DNA of 64,000 nt from Psychrobacter sp. P11G3 (GTDB lineage: Bacteria; Pseudomonadota; Gammaproteobacteria; Pseudomonadales; Moraxellaceae): assembly GCF_001435845.1 (NCBI RefSeq), contig NZ_CM003596.1, forward strand, positions 682,001 through 746,000, written 5' to 3'. Below, piece by piece: positions 1 to 6,886 of this stretch. Every line of letters begins with the position of its first letter. Position 1 is the first letter of the stretch. The notes under the pieces were generated by a model. It was not told the origin of the DNA and did no database searches. It saw only the letters and a list, made by a program, of their open reading frames with translations. The position numbers and the translations under genes are program-made.

Positions 1-1
1 C

Positions 2-247
2 TTAACTCAAGCAGGCTTACCGATTAGTGACTGGTTTATCGCTGAGATTGACTACCCTCGTGCCGCGACTACTGAACAGCTGCAAGCTGTTTTGGTCAAA
101 TATGTTGATAGAACCAATATATATGCGTTCGATGGTTTGCATACAGCGACCCATGCAGTGATAGAGGCAAGCCAACCGCAAGACCTTATCGTCGTATGTG
201 GCTCGTTTCATACGATTGGGGAAGCATTAAGTGCCCTTAGCGTATGA
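2..247 (+). CDS. folC: FolC C-terminal fragment (bifunctional folylpolyglutamate/dihydrofolate synthase), cut by window edge
   Basis: An open frame enters from the left edge and ends at a TGA at 245-247, giving the last 81 residues of a protein. The tail contains the segment VVCGSFHTIGEAL, which matches the conserved C-terminal GS(F/L)HTV motif of FolC. FolC adds glutamate to dihydropteroate and to folates in the cytoplasm. The downstream SPOR protein gene fits the usual folC-SPOR neighbourhood in gammaproteobacteria. The N-terminal ATP-binding domain lies outside the window. Confidence 0.85.
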   Translation, partial: LTQAGLPISDWFIAEIDYPRAATTEQLQAVLVKYVDRTNIYAFDGLHTATHAVIEASQPQDLIVVCGSFHTIGEALSALSV

Positions 248-505
248 TAATTTAAGTTAAAGTAGTGCCTGTTTAATGTTAATCTTAGTCGTAGCCTGAT
301 AGCAGACAGCATGAAAAATATGCTTTATAATCAAAATGATTTGCCAGACTAGTAGAAGATGGTCGGCACAAATTTTGAACTCTGATGGCATTAACTGACA
401 GTAACTGGCGGTAAGAGATCATGATTAAAGCGATTAGATATACTGCTTTGAGATAGTCGCTGCGCCGCTCAATCAACCTTATTACCAACTAAGAGACGTA
501 AACGG

Positions 506-1711
506 ATGAACTTTTCGAGACAAGCCTTATTGGGCATTGGGATGATTATCGGCGGTAGCGTGATGCTATACGCCATGGTGCAACAGATTGGCGATAGCGA
601 CCAACCAGAGCCGATATCAGCGATGGTCGATAAATCAAGCTCGGAGCAAGAGTCTCCGCAGCCGCTCACAACTGATATCGAAACAGAAAAACGTATCCTT
701 GCGCAAAAGCAAAAAGAACGTGCAGCCCGTGTCGCAGAGCAAGAAAAACGTGCAAAAGAGTTTTTGACAGAGCAGGAAGTTGCTGAGGCAGAAGCATTGG
801 CTAAGGCACGTGCTGAGAGCCAGCAATATGTCGATAATAGTGCGCCAGCTATTGATGACACCAGCAGTACAGAGTCTACAAAAGACGTTACGACAGATTT
901 AACGGTTCAGCCTCGTACTGATAGTGAGTCTACTACTGATACTACAAAGTCTAGCGAAGCCGAGAAGCAAAAAGCGGCTCAAGAGCAACAAGAAGCCCAA
1001 AGGCAAGCTGCTATAAAAGAGCAAGCAGCCGCTAAAAAACTTGCTGAGAGTAAAAAACAAGCGGAGGCAGAGAAACTAGCCGAAGCAAAAAAGCAGGCTG
1101 AAGCCCAAGCAGCGGCTGAGAGAAAAAGAGAAGCAGCGGAAGCGGCTAAAAACGAGCCACCAAAATCGCCTTCTGAATACCAAATTAAGAAAGGTGATGG
1201 ACTCATCAAACTGGCAAGACAATATAACATGCCTGTAGAAGTATTGGCTCAAGCCAACAACCTATCTCCATCGGCAGCGCTACAACTGGGTCAAAGTATC
1301 ACCATCCCATCGAGCAAACAGGTACAGCGTTTAGAGCGTGAAGCGGCGGCAGCCGAACAAGCGCGTGAGAAGAAGCGCCAGCAAGAAGAGGCGCTGGCGA
1401 AGAAATCTGCCGATGCAAAACGTGAAGCGCAGCAAAAACTGAGTGAAGCGCGTAAAGAAGTCAAAGAAACAGACGCTAAGGGTAGCTTTGGAGTGCAAGT
1501 AGCTTTAGCAAATGACCAAGCCAAAGCGGATGAGTTAGCGAAAAAGTTCCGAGCAGCAGGTTATCAAGTTAAGACGAGTGCAACTAGCCGCGGTGTCCGT
1601 GTCGTAGTTGGGCCTGAACGTGGCAAAGTCGCAGCATTGGCACTAAAAGATAAAATCAATAGTGACCCTAAAGTAAATACGACCAGCGCTTGGGTGCTTT
1701 ACTGGCGTTAA
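506..1711 (+). CDS. SPOR-domain envelope protein with LysM domain
   Basis: The 401-aa product starts with a short cytoplasmic tail and one membrane helix (about residues 7-24). A long Ala/Glu/Lys/Gln-rich segment of TolA-like coiled-coil character follows to about residue 220. A LysM domain spans roughly residues 225-268 (starts YQIKKGDGLIKLARQYN) and a SPOR domain spans 326-401 (starts GSFGVQVALA). LysM binds peptidoglycan and SPOR binds glycan denuded of peptides at the division septum, so a role in envelope or septal maintenance is likely. It lies 258 nt after folC, where a DedD-like SPOR gene is often found. The combined LysM and SPOR architecture is less common than plain DedD. A strong terminator follows. 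Confidence 0.8.
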   Translation: MNFSRQALLGIGMIIGGSVMLYAMVQQIGDSDQPEPISAMVDKSSSEQESPQPLTTDIETEKRILAQKQKERAARVAEQEKRAKEFLTEQEVAEAEALAKARAESQQYVDNSAPAIDDTSSTESTKDVTTDLTVQPRTDSESTTDTTKSSEAEKQKAAQEQQEAQRQAAIKEQAAAKKLAESKKQAEAEKLAEAKKQAEAQAAAERKREAAEAAKNEPPKSPSEYQIKKGDGLIKLARQYNMPVEVLAQANNLSPSAALQLGQSITIPSSKQVQRLEREAAAAEQAREKKRQQEEALAKKSADAKREAQQKLSEARKEVKETDAKGSFGVQVALANDQAKADELAKKFRAAGYQVKTSATSRGVRVVVGPERGKVAALALKDKINSDPKVNTTSAWVLYWR

Positions 1712-1760
1712 GCTAGAGCGTTTCTAACGGTCTCGATTCGGCTTTTAACTACTTTATATA

Positions 1761-1794
1761 AAAACACGACAAATACTGTCGTGTTTTTTGTTTT
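1761..1794 (+). terminator. Rho-independent terminator after the SPOR gene
   Basis: A perfect 11-bp stem (AAAACACGACA at 1761-1771 with TGTCGTGTTTT at 1777-1787) and a 5-nt loop are followed by a T-rich run. It lies 50 nt after the SPOR gene stop and ends that transcript. Confidence 0.9.
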
Positions 1795-1962
1795 ATAGAT
1801 TGCTGATTGGCGCCGCCTTGGTTAAGATGAGCGCCATTTTTATAATCCGTTGTTGTATAACCTGTCAGCCTATATAGGTTGCCTTGTCGTGGTCGGCGCA
1901 TTGTTCATTGCTATTAATAATGACAAGTAGCCCATCACTCTCATATTGTATAAGGTAGAAAC

Positions 1963-2505
1963 ATGTCGTTTGGTGTTATATTTTTAATATTGGCCGTTGG
2001 GTTTTTGGGGCTGATTACGTTACCGAAGCTGCTACCAACACTACTGACAAAACGCCCTGTCGTTGAGCCAGATCCAAAACCTGTGCGCGGTGATGAGTTG
2101 GCTATTTGGCCATTTGCGCCGATGCCAATCATGACCGATACGGAAGTGATATTTTTTAATAAGTTAAAAAATGCGCTGCCGGAGTATCACATATTTGTCC
2201 AAGTACAGCTGTCACGGATCATTGAGGCCAATAGTAGCGAGACATCAGAGCGTAGCTTTTGGTTCAATCGTATTTGTCGTCAGAGCGTTGACTATGTGAT
2301 TGTGGATGTCGATGCTCAGACTACCTTGGTCGCTATCGAGCTTGATGACTGGACGCATAGTAGCAAAGCCCGTCAAAAAGCGGATGACAAAAAAGACAAA
2401 GCGCTTGCCAGTGCAGGTATTGCGATGGTGCGTTTCCACGCTGAGCGTATGCCGAGTGCCGATATGCTTAGATATGAGCTAATGCAAGTGATTGAGAGTT
2501 ATTAA
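1963..2505 (+). CDS. Membrane-anchored DUF2726 protein
   Basis: The 180-aa product has an N-terminal membrane helix (residues 2-27) followed by a DUF2726-type domain: TEVIFFNKLKNALPEY, then FWFNRICRQSVDYVIVD, then VAIELDDWTH and a KADDKKDKALASAG segment near the end. This arrangement of conserved Asp, Glu and Lys (D..VD, IELDD, DKKDKAL) resembles nuclease-fold proteins, which is how the family is usually regarded. No function is established. It is a single gene with its own upstream region and overlaps no neighbour. Confidence 0.75.
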   Translation: MSFGVIFLILAVGFLGLITLPKLLPTLLTKRPVVEPDPKPVRGDELAIWPFAPMPIMTDTEVIFFNKLKNALPEYHIFVQVQLSRIIEANSSETSERSFWFNRICRQSVDYVIVDVDAQTTLVAIELDDWTHSSKARQKADDKKDKALASAGIAMVRFHAERMPSADMLRYELMQVIESY

Positions 2506-2586
2506 GCATTCTGTGAAAGCTGTTTGATTATTAAGGCTAAAACATTATCTAAGCAGTTTCATCTTAAAAGCTTAGGTTAGCTAAAT

Positions 2587-3564
2587 TTATTCATCGAGTT
2601 GGTCTGATTGCCTTGGGTAAATAACGATTGGTCGATTACCTTCAAAATATAAACCTGTTTTAGGTAGCTCGTTATCTGACCAAACTATCGGTTGCTGATG
2701 ACCATCATAAGTATTTCGCTCATCATAAAAGTCGCGCTTGGTGAACCATTCAATATAATGCGCGGCTCGCAAAGCTGTAGTGTCAATCGTTGCAAGACCT
2801 GCCATGTCTCTCTTATCACACCACTCATGTATTGGAAAACTCGGCGTTAGCCAATATGGCCAATCATAATCACCACAACCAGCTGTGTTGATCGGTAAAA
2901 AGAATCGCCCTTTGATCACGCCATAACGCTTATCGATTTTTACCTGTCCATGATTTTCTGTATCTACCCACACCGCTCGAAACTGCTTGGTTTGCATGTG
3001 TGTCATTTTGCGCTGTAGATTATCATTGGAATTAATCCCAACCCAATTCACAGGCTCAAAAGGTGCTGACCCCATAAAAAACTTAATGGCTAGCTCCCAA
3101 TGTTCAATTAGCTGTTCTGCATGGTTATACAAAATCAAATCAAGCTCACCAGTCGTCTGCTTGCCATTATAGAGCTGCACATTGCTAGCCAGTGTCTCAT
3201 ATGGATGCAGCTTGCGTGCGAACCCATCCTCTAACCAAAATGACAGTAAGCCCTCAAAATGAAATCCCAGTCGATTGGGACTTGGGCGTTTGAGTAAATA
3301 GCGAGTCAGCTCTTGATAGGCGGCAGTGGTGTCTAGCTCTGCTAATCGTTGCTCATACGCTTCAAACTGCGTCTGCCAAAATTGCGCGCTATGCACGGTA
3401 ACGGTATGTGTAGTTTGATGCGGCGCAAAGTCTAGCCATTGTGTTAAAGCATTGGGGCATGCCAGTACATAAGCTAAATCGCGCACATAGGGTCGGCGGT
3501 AACGTTCCCAAGGTGCATTATCTATACGGCGATTAAATATGGGCTGATTGACAGGCTCGGACAT
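2587..3564 (-). CDS. DUF1853 family protein
   Basis: The 325-aa protein has the DUF1853 features: an N-terminal block RRPYVRDLAYVLACPN, a central LGFHFEGLLSFW and a GELDLILYN segment followed by HWELAIKF. Spaced acidic and Lys residues (GELDL..E.K) recall PD-(D/E)XK nuclease cores, but activity is unknown. It is soluble, with no signal peptide. It is transcribed convergently with the DUF2726 gene, 81 nt apart, and is probably part of the native chromosome. Confidence 0.8.
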   Translation of the reverse strand: MSEPVNQPIFNRRIDNAPWERYRRPYVRDLAYVLACPNALTQWLDFAPHQTTHTVTVHSAQFWQTQFEAYEQRLAELDTTAAYQELTRYLLKRPSPNRLGFHFEGLLSFWLEDGFARKLHPYETLASNVQLYNGKQTTGELDLILYNHAEQLIEHWELAIKFFMGSAPFEPVNWVGINSNDNLQRKMTHMQTKQFRAVWVDTENHGQVKIDKRYGVIKGRFFLPINTAGCGDYDWPYWLTPSFPIHEWCDKRDMAGLATIDTTALRAAHYIEWFTKRDFYDERNTYDGHQQPIVWSDNELPKTGLYFEGNRPIVIYPRQSDQLDE

Positions 3565-4000
3565 AGGATAAACCAGTGTGAAGGTGTAGCATTTACCCTA
3601 ACGGCTCGCTCTATAAAAGTCTATAGATGACAAGTATCCGCTAGGGCATTGCTCAGTTTTTTAGCGTTAAAATATGATACTAATGTGATGGATATGAAAG
3701 CTGATATCAGGCGGTGATAGCAAGTAAGGTAGTAAAATACTGAGTATTGTTTTAAGTATTGGCAGTAGCCGTTTTAATATATTATTAGGCGCGTTGTGCG
3801 ATGGTTGCTGCTCTGAATTGAGAAAGTTATAGTTTTTTTGGGTCATTGTCTAGCTCCATGTTATGTCGTTACACTATGGTGCGTAACGGTTCATGGATTT
3901 ATATTATAGGTTGTGTGGTTGTAGCTAAATACTTATGCATGTATAGAGCAGGGTATGCCTGCATAGCGTGTTGTATGCACGCATACCACAGTATGATAGG
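3565..4000. other. 436-nt stretch without a gene
   Basis: This AT-rich spacer lies between the DUF1853 start and the end of the gene at 4001-4732. I see no convincing open frame on either strand. The only structure is the inverted repeat at 3952-3987, listed separately. It may be degraded mobile DNA, given the unusual gene next to it. Confidence 0.5.
3952..3987. repeat. 14-bp imperfect inverted repeat near the 3' end of the HTH-tailed gene
   Basis: GGTATGCCTGCATA at 3952-3965 faces TATGCACGCATACC at 3974-3987, matching 13 of 14 positions across an 8-nt spacer. It lies just past the stop of the minus-strand gene ending at 4001. The short core TATGCAT/GTATGC also recurs nearby (about 3934-3942 and, inside the gene, about 4240-4250). 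It has no T-run, so a protein-binding site is as likely as a terminator. Confidence 0.45.
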
Positions 4001-4732
4001 TTATGAAAAATCGCCTTTATTGGCTTGGCTTAACCATCGCTTGATAGTGTCATAAGATGGGGTCTTGTCTGTTTCTATGTTTTGCTTTATATATTCGGCT
4101 GTTTCAGCAAAAGTGGTAAATCTATTGTCTCTCATGATTTTTAGATACTGTCGTTTTTTTTCAGCCCTTTTTTGGTTATGCTCACCCCATCTAGTATTGG
4201 CTTTTTTTCTACTTTCAAAGGACAATTTATTCTTTTCGTGTATGCATACATCTGCTGTTAAGTCTAACGCTCCTACAAGTCTTTTATAAAACTTCATAGC
4301 TGTATAGTAATGAGACTTATCAAAAGCTATTATTGCCGCTTGTCTCATAGCTAACATAAAAACAACCATGAACATATAAGAGTTAGTATCACTCTTTTTT
4401 CTACTACCTAGCTTATCTAGACCATCATCTATAGCTTTTAGTAAAATGTTTGTTGTTATGATATTTAGGCTTGTACTAGATGCTTCATAGGAGGAGAAAT
4501 CCACATCATCAATATTAGTATCAAAGTAGTATTTCACATATGGATAAATAGTGTTATTCACTAAATCATAGTCTTTTGACGCCATAAAAGCATCATTCAA
4601 TGTTTCATCACTAAAGTAATTCCTATCCCCAAATGCTGCCCATGTAATTTTAAGGTTTGTTACTTCTAAGATAGTATTTCTAATGGTTGCATATAAGTCG
4701 TTATTGAGTCGTTCTTTGTCTAAATCGTTCAC
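4001..4732 (-). CDS. Unrecognised 243-aa protein with C-terminal HTH-like segment
   Basis: I do not recognise the family. The N-terminal 120 residues are acidic and mixed helical. The middle has a hydrophobic stretch (YMFMVVFMLAMRQAAIIAF) that could be a buried helix. The last 60 residues are basic, with a pattern like a DNA-binding helix-turn-helix (FTTFAETAEYIKQNI, then PSYDTIKRWLSQANKGD). Proteins with such a tail are common on plasmids and prophages. The gene lies just outside the tRNA-Pro island, downstream of what was the original tRNA terminator, so it may be a remnant of an older insertion or a native accessory gene. Confidence 0.6.
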   Translation of the reverse strand: MNDLDKERLNNDLYATIRNTILEVTNLKITWAAFGDRNYFSDETLNDAFMASKDYDLVNNTIYPYVKYYFDTNIDDVDFSSYEASSTSLNIITTNILLKAIDDGLDKLGSRKKSDTNSYMFMVVFMLAMRQAAIIAFDKSHYYTAMKFYKRLVGALDLTADVCIHEKNKLSFESRKKANTRWGEHNQKRAEKKRQYLKIMRDNRFTTFAETAEYIKQNIETDKTPSYDTIKRWLSQANKGDFS

Positions 4733-4905
4733 ATTTCACACCCCTACACCCTTAAATCAAAATAGATGCAAGGCAGTGACAGCCAAAAGGTTTGTGAATA
4801 ACTGGCTTTTAGGTCTTAACCTTGCAAAATCATTATCTGTCCAACTTGAACAAATGTATTTTCTTAGTATAAATACTTATTATAGACATGTACCAAATTT
4901 AAGCC

Positions 4906-4943
4906 AAAAAAAAGAGCCAGCAACCTAAGTTACTGACTCTTTT
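4906..4943 (-). terminator. Rho-independent terminator, probably the original tRNA-Pro terminator
   Basis: Read on the minus strand, the hairpin has a 15-nt stem (arms 4929-4943 and 4910-4924) with two G-U wobbles, a 4-nt loop and a run of eight T (4906-4913). It starts 9 nt beyond the 17-bp repeat of the tRNA-Pro 3' end. Before the island inserted it would have terminated the tRNA-Pro transcript. Confidence 0.75.
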
Positions 4944-4951
4944 AATATATC

Positions 4952-4968
4952 TGGTCGGAACGGCAGGA
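4952..4968 (-). repeat. attL: 17-bp copy of the tRNA-Pro 3' end
   Basis: The 17 bases are identical to 35842-35858 inside tRNA-Pro and include the encoded CCA. Similarity stops on both sides. Because the adjoining terminator fits a tRNA transcript, this copy is probably the displaced chromosomal tRNA end, and the tRNA now uses an island-derived 3' end. Confidence 0.85.
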
Positions 4969-5026
4969 AGTAAAGTGAAGACTGTATGAGTTATTTTGTA
5001 TAGGTTTTATTTTATTAAAGTTTAAC

Positions 5027-5048
5027 GATACCAACAATAATACCAACA
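5027..5048. promoter_or_regulatory. Left arm-type repeat of the integrase (candidate)
   Basis: A 22-bp sequence containing two tandem ATACCAAC units (5028-5035 and 5040-5047) matches 35698-35719 at 21 of 22 positions. It lies 60 nt inside attL. Its partner lies 140 nt inside the right end, upstream of the integrase. Paired direct repeats at both ends are what arm-binding sites of a tyrosine integrase look like. Confidence 0.6.
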
Positions 5049-5307
5049 ATAATTTTTAGTGATACTGTTTTTAGCTTTGTTAGATTTTACTTTGTAATTA
5101 TTTTCTTTACGCACATTAATTTATGATTTTAATATTCATGTAACCCTCTGAGTTATGATCACTAATTTCTTAAATATTGATTCCAAACATAAAGAACCCA
5201 CTATAATGTAAGCTATAGCGGTTTTATATTAGGTGGCGGGCTTAAGTTAAGGCTTTACATTTGATGTTACTTACAGACATTTTCTTCATAAATATTAGGA
5301 TGTAACT

Positions 5308-5463
5308 ATGGGCAATCCAAGTAACGGTAGTACGAATTCAGATCGCAAAGAAATATCAGACCAAGGCGGAAAAATTCGTGGTTCTATAGGTGATGCCGCA
5401 ATCGGACAAAACCCGGAATCAACTAGCAAGCCACCGAAACCACCACATAATCCACACAAATAA
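5308..5463 (+). CDS. 51-aa microprotein with KPPHNPHK tail (paralogue 1)
   Basis: The frame runs from ATG 5308 to TAA 5461-5463. A purine-rich AGGATG motif lies about 10 nt upstream of the start. The protein begins MGNPSNGSTNSDRK, is Gly/Ser/Asn-rich in the middle with DQGGKIRGSIGDA, and ends PPKPPHNPHK. The next gene encodes a 46-aa protein with the same layout and an identical PPKPPHNPHK ending, which strongly supports both as real coding genes. There is no signal peptide or hydrophobic segment, so it is predicted to be soluble and probably disordered. I do not recognise the family and assign no function. Confidence 0.6.
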   Translation: MGNPSNGSTNSDRKEISDQGGKIRGSIGDAAIGQNPESTSKPPKPPHNPHK

Positions 5464-5490
5464 ACTTCTTTAAAGTATCAGGAAATGAAT

Positions 5491-5631
5491 ATGGCCAATC
5501 CAAATAACAGTGGTTCAAGTTCCAACGGTGACAAAAAATCAGACCGAGGTGGCTGGCCACTAAGCGATAATGGACAACGTCCAGCATCACATAGACCACC
5601 ACCAAAACCACCGCATAACCCACATAAATAG
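5491..5631 (+). CDS. 46-aa microprotein with KPPHNPHK tail (paralogue 2)
   Basis: The chosen start is ATG 5491, which has AGGA 7 nt upstream; an in-frame ATG at 5485 would be too close to that site. The product begins MANPNNSGSSSNGDKKSDRGG and ends RPPPKPPHNPHK. It shares with the preceding 51-aa protein the M-x-NP-x-N start, a central DRGG/DQGG and the ten-residue proline-rich tail. The two lie 27 nt apart and are presumably co-transcribed. The stop lies 13 nt from the end of a convergent membrane-protein gene. The function is unknown. Confidence 0.6.
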   Translation: MANPNNSGSSSNGDKKSDRGGWPLSDNGQRPASHRPPPKPPHNPHK

Positions 5632-5644
5632 TTCTTTACTAACT

Positions 5645-6247
5645 TTATTTTAATTTTGTTGTATATCTCATTTCTAAAAACTCTATATCGGCACGAGGAA
5701 AGTAAGTAATCATACTACCAAATTCTGGTTCTAGTTTAACCTGTCCCACTTCTGTCCAGTCTACATCCTCTTTGCCTTTAGTGTCGGTAACATAAAAGGC
5801 AATACCATCTTCGTCCATAATAAATGGGGCAAACACATCTCCAAAAAACTGCATTGTACTACTACATAAATATTGATTACCATTTTTATGCACTAATTTT
5901 ATTTGAGTTGCCGCTACGCCTTTATGAGAAGATAGCGTTTTCCAAACGTCACCTGTATTCATATTATGACTAACTTTGCTTTTGTACAAAAAATCAGTCC
6001 ATTTATAGTCAGCAAATTTCAACCATAAATAAGCAATAATTGGTCCAGACAGCACCGCTAGATAAGCCCAATTTGACTCCCATAGTTGGACGGTGAGAGC
6101 AGTTGGTAAACCAAGGAGTAATACGAACATCCAAACATCAGTAAGTTTTTCAGTTTTTCTATAGTCACGTTTTAATATTACGTAACCTAAATAACCTGCG
6201 ACCAATGTAGCTTGTATTTGCAGTGGTAACTGTAGTAACTCTTGCAT
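5645..6247 (-). CDS. Unrecognised membrane protein (200 aa)
   Basis: About three hydrophobic segments occupy the first 95 residues (around 8-25, 38-55 and 60-78). A soluble C-terminal half of about 105 residues follows, rich in beta-strand pattern (QIKLVHKNGNQYLCSS, DGIAFYVTDTKG, WTEVGQVKLEPEFG). Inner-membrane location with a cytoplasmic C-terminal domain is likely. I do not recognise the family with confidence. It is convergent with the two microprotein genes (13 nt between stops), which may reflect joint acquisition. Confidence 0.6.
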   Translation of the reverse strand: MQELLQLPLQIQATLVAGYLGYVILKRDYRKTEKLTDVWMFVLLLGLPTALTVQLWESNWAYLAVLSGPIIAYLWLKFADYKWTDFLYKSKVSHNMNTGDVWKTLSSHKGVAATQIKLVHKNGNQYLCSSTMQFFGDVFAPFIMDEDGIAFYVTDTKGKEDVDWTEVGQVKLEPEFGSMITYFPRADIEFLEMRYTTKLK

Positions 6248-6310
6248 AAGTACTTCCTAACGTTTGACGATTATTATTGCACATACTGACAGTAAAGCTT
6301 AAAAATGATA

Positions 6311-6353
6311 CTTAATATAAAACCCGTTAATAGTGAGCGGGTTTTATATTAAG
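6311..6353. terminator. Strong 16-bp hairpin, possible bidirectional terminator
   Basis: A perfect 16-bp inverted repeat (CTTAATATAAAACCCG at 6311-6326 and its complement at 6338-6353) has an 11-nt loop. It lies between the start of the membrane-protein gene and the end of the replication operon. Its A/T-rich outer stem would leave a U-rich 3' side on either strand. Confidence 0.6.
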
Positions 6354-6822
6354 ATACTAGAGAGGATTCTGCGCTTCAGGCTTTATTTTCCTATATAGCA
6401 ACAGCCCAATATATAGTCTAATTCAAACCCCAATATTAAGTACATCACCTAATTAAAATATCCCAAGTTTAACTGTACGGATTTGAAAGCAGGGGTCAAA
6501 AAGCTTGATATAGAAATTGTTCTAAAGCTTTTTAATTAAATCAAAGTCTATCTAAATTTGATATTCTAGTCCCCTTAATTTGGAGTATTCACCACTTAAT
6601 ATAAATTTAGCTCAATAGACTTATAATAGATCATTCAAGTGCTATTTTCTGATGTCGGGTGGATAGGCACTAATAAAGGTAGGACAAGTAGCAGTAGTAG
6701 GGGCATTTCACCTCACTTATATATAATATACACTCTATTATTATAGTAATTTTTAAAACCATTAGGGTTATACAGTTCTACTAGTCCTATTACTCCTACC
6801 TTTTTTGGTTATTAATGATCTC
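6354..6822. other. Gene-free AT-rich region, candidate island replication origin
   Basis: No open frame of note is present on either strand. The stretch has a 10-bp inverted repeat, AAAGGTAGGA (6675-6684) and its complement (6794-6803), each followed inwards by related AGTAG/AATAGG-type units. These flank an AT-only tract (about 6718-6760). A second inverted pair, AAAAAGCTT, occurs at 6498-6506 and 6535-6543. It sits directly downstream of a primase-helicase gene, where satellite elements often keep their origin. This is inferred from position and composition only. Confidence 0.4.
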
Positions 6823-6854
6823 AAATAAAAAGCCAAACAATCTAATGCTTGGCT
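6823..6854 (-). terminator. Rho-independent terminator of the replication operon
   Basis: On the minus strand an AGCCAA/TTGGCT stem (6849-6854 with 6831-6836, one internal mismatch and extra inner pairs) is followed by TTTTATTT (6823-6830). It lies 33 nt after the primase-helicase stop. Confidence 0.75.
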
Positions 6855-6886
6855 CATATCTACGTTTGTTAATGCTTAACCATAAG

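Noticed and set aside
3846..4055. Short Cys/Tyr-rich plus-strand frame
   Set aside because: It spans the inverted repeat and the end of the opposite gene, lacks a ribosome-binding site and has no recognisable features.
4683..4928. Plus-strand open frame of 81 codons across the tRNA terminator
   Set aside because: It overlaps the start of the minus-strand 243-aa gene and runs through the terminator hairpin. Its composition is not protein-like and I see no family resemblance.
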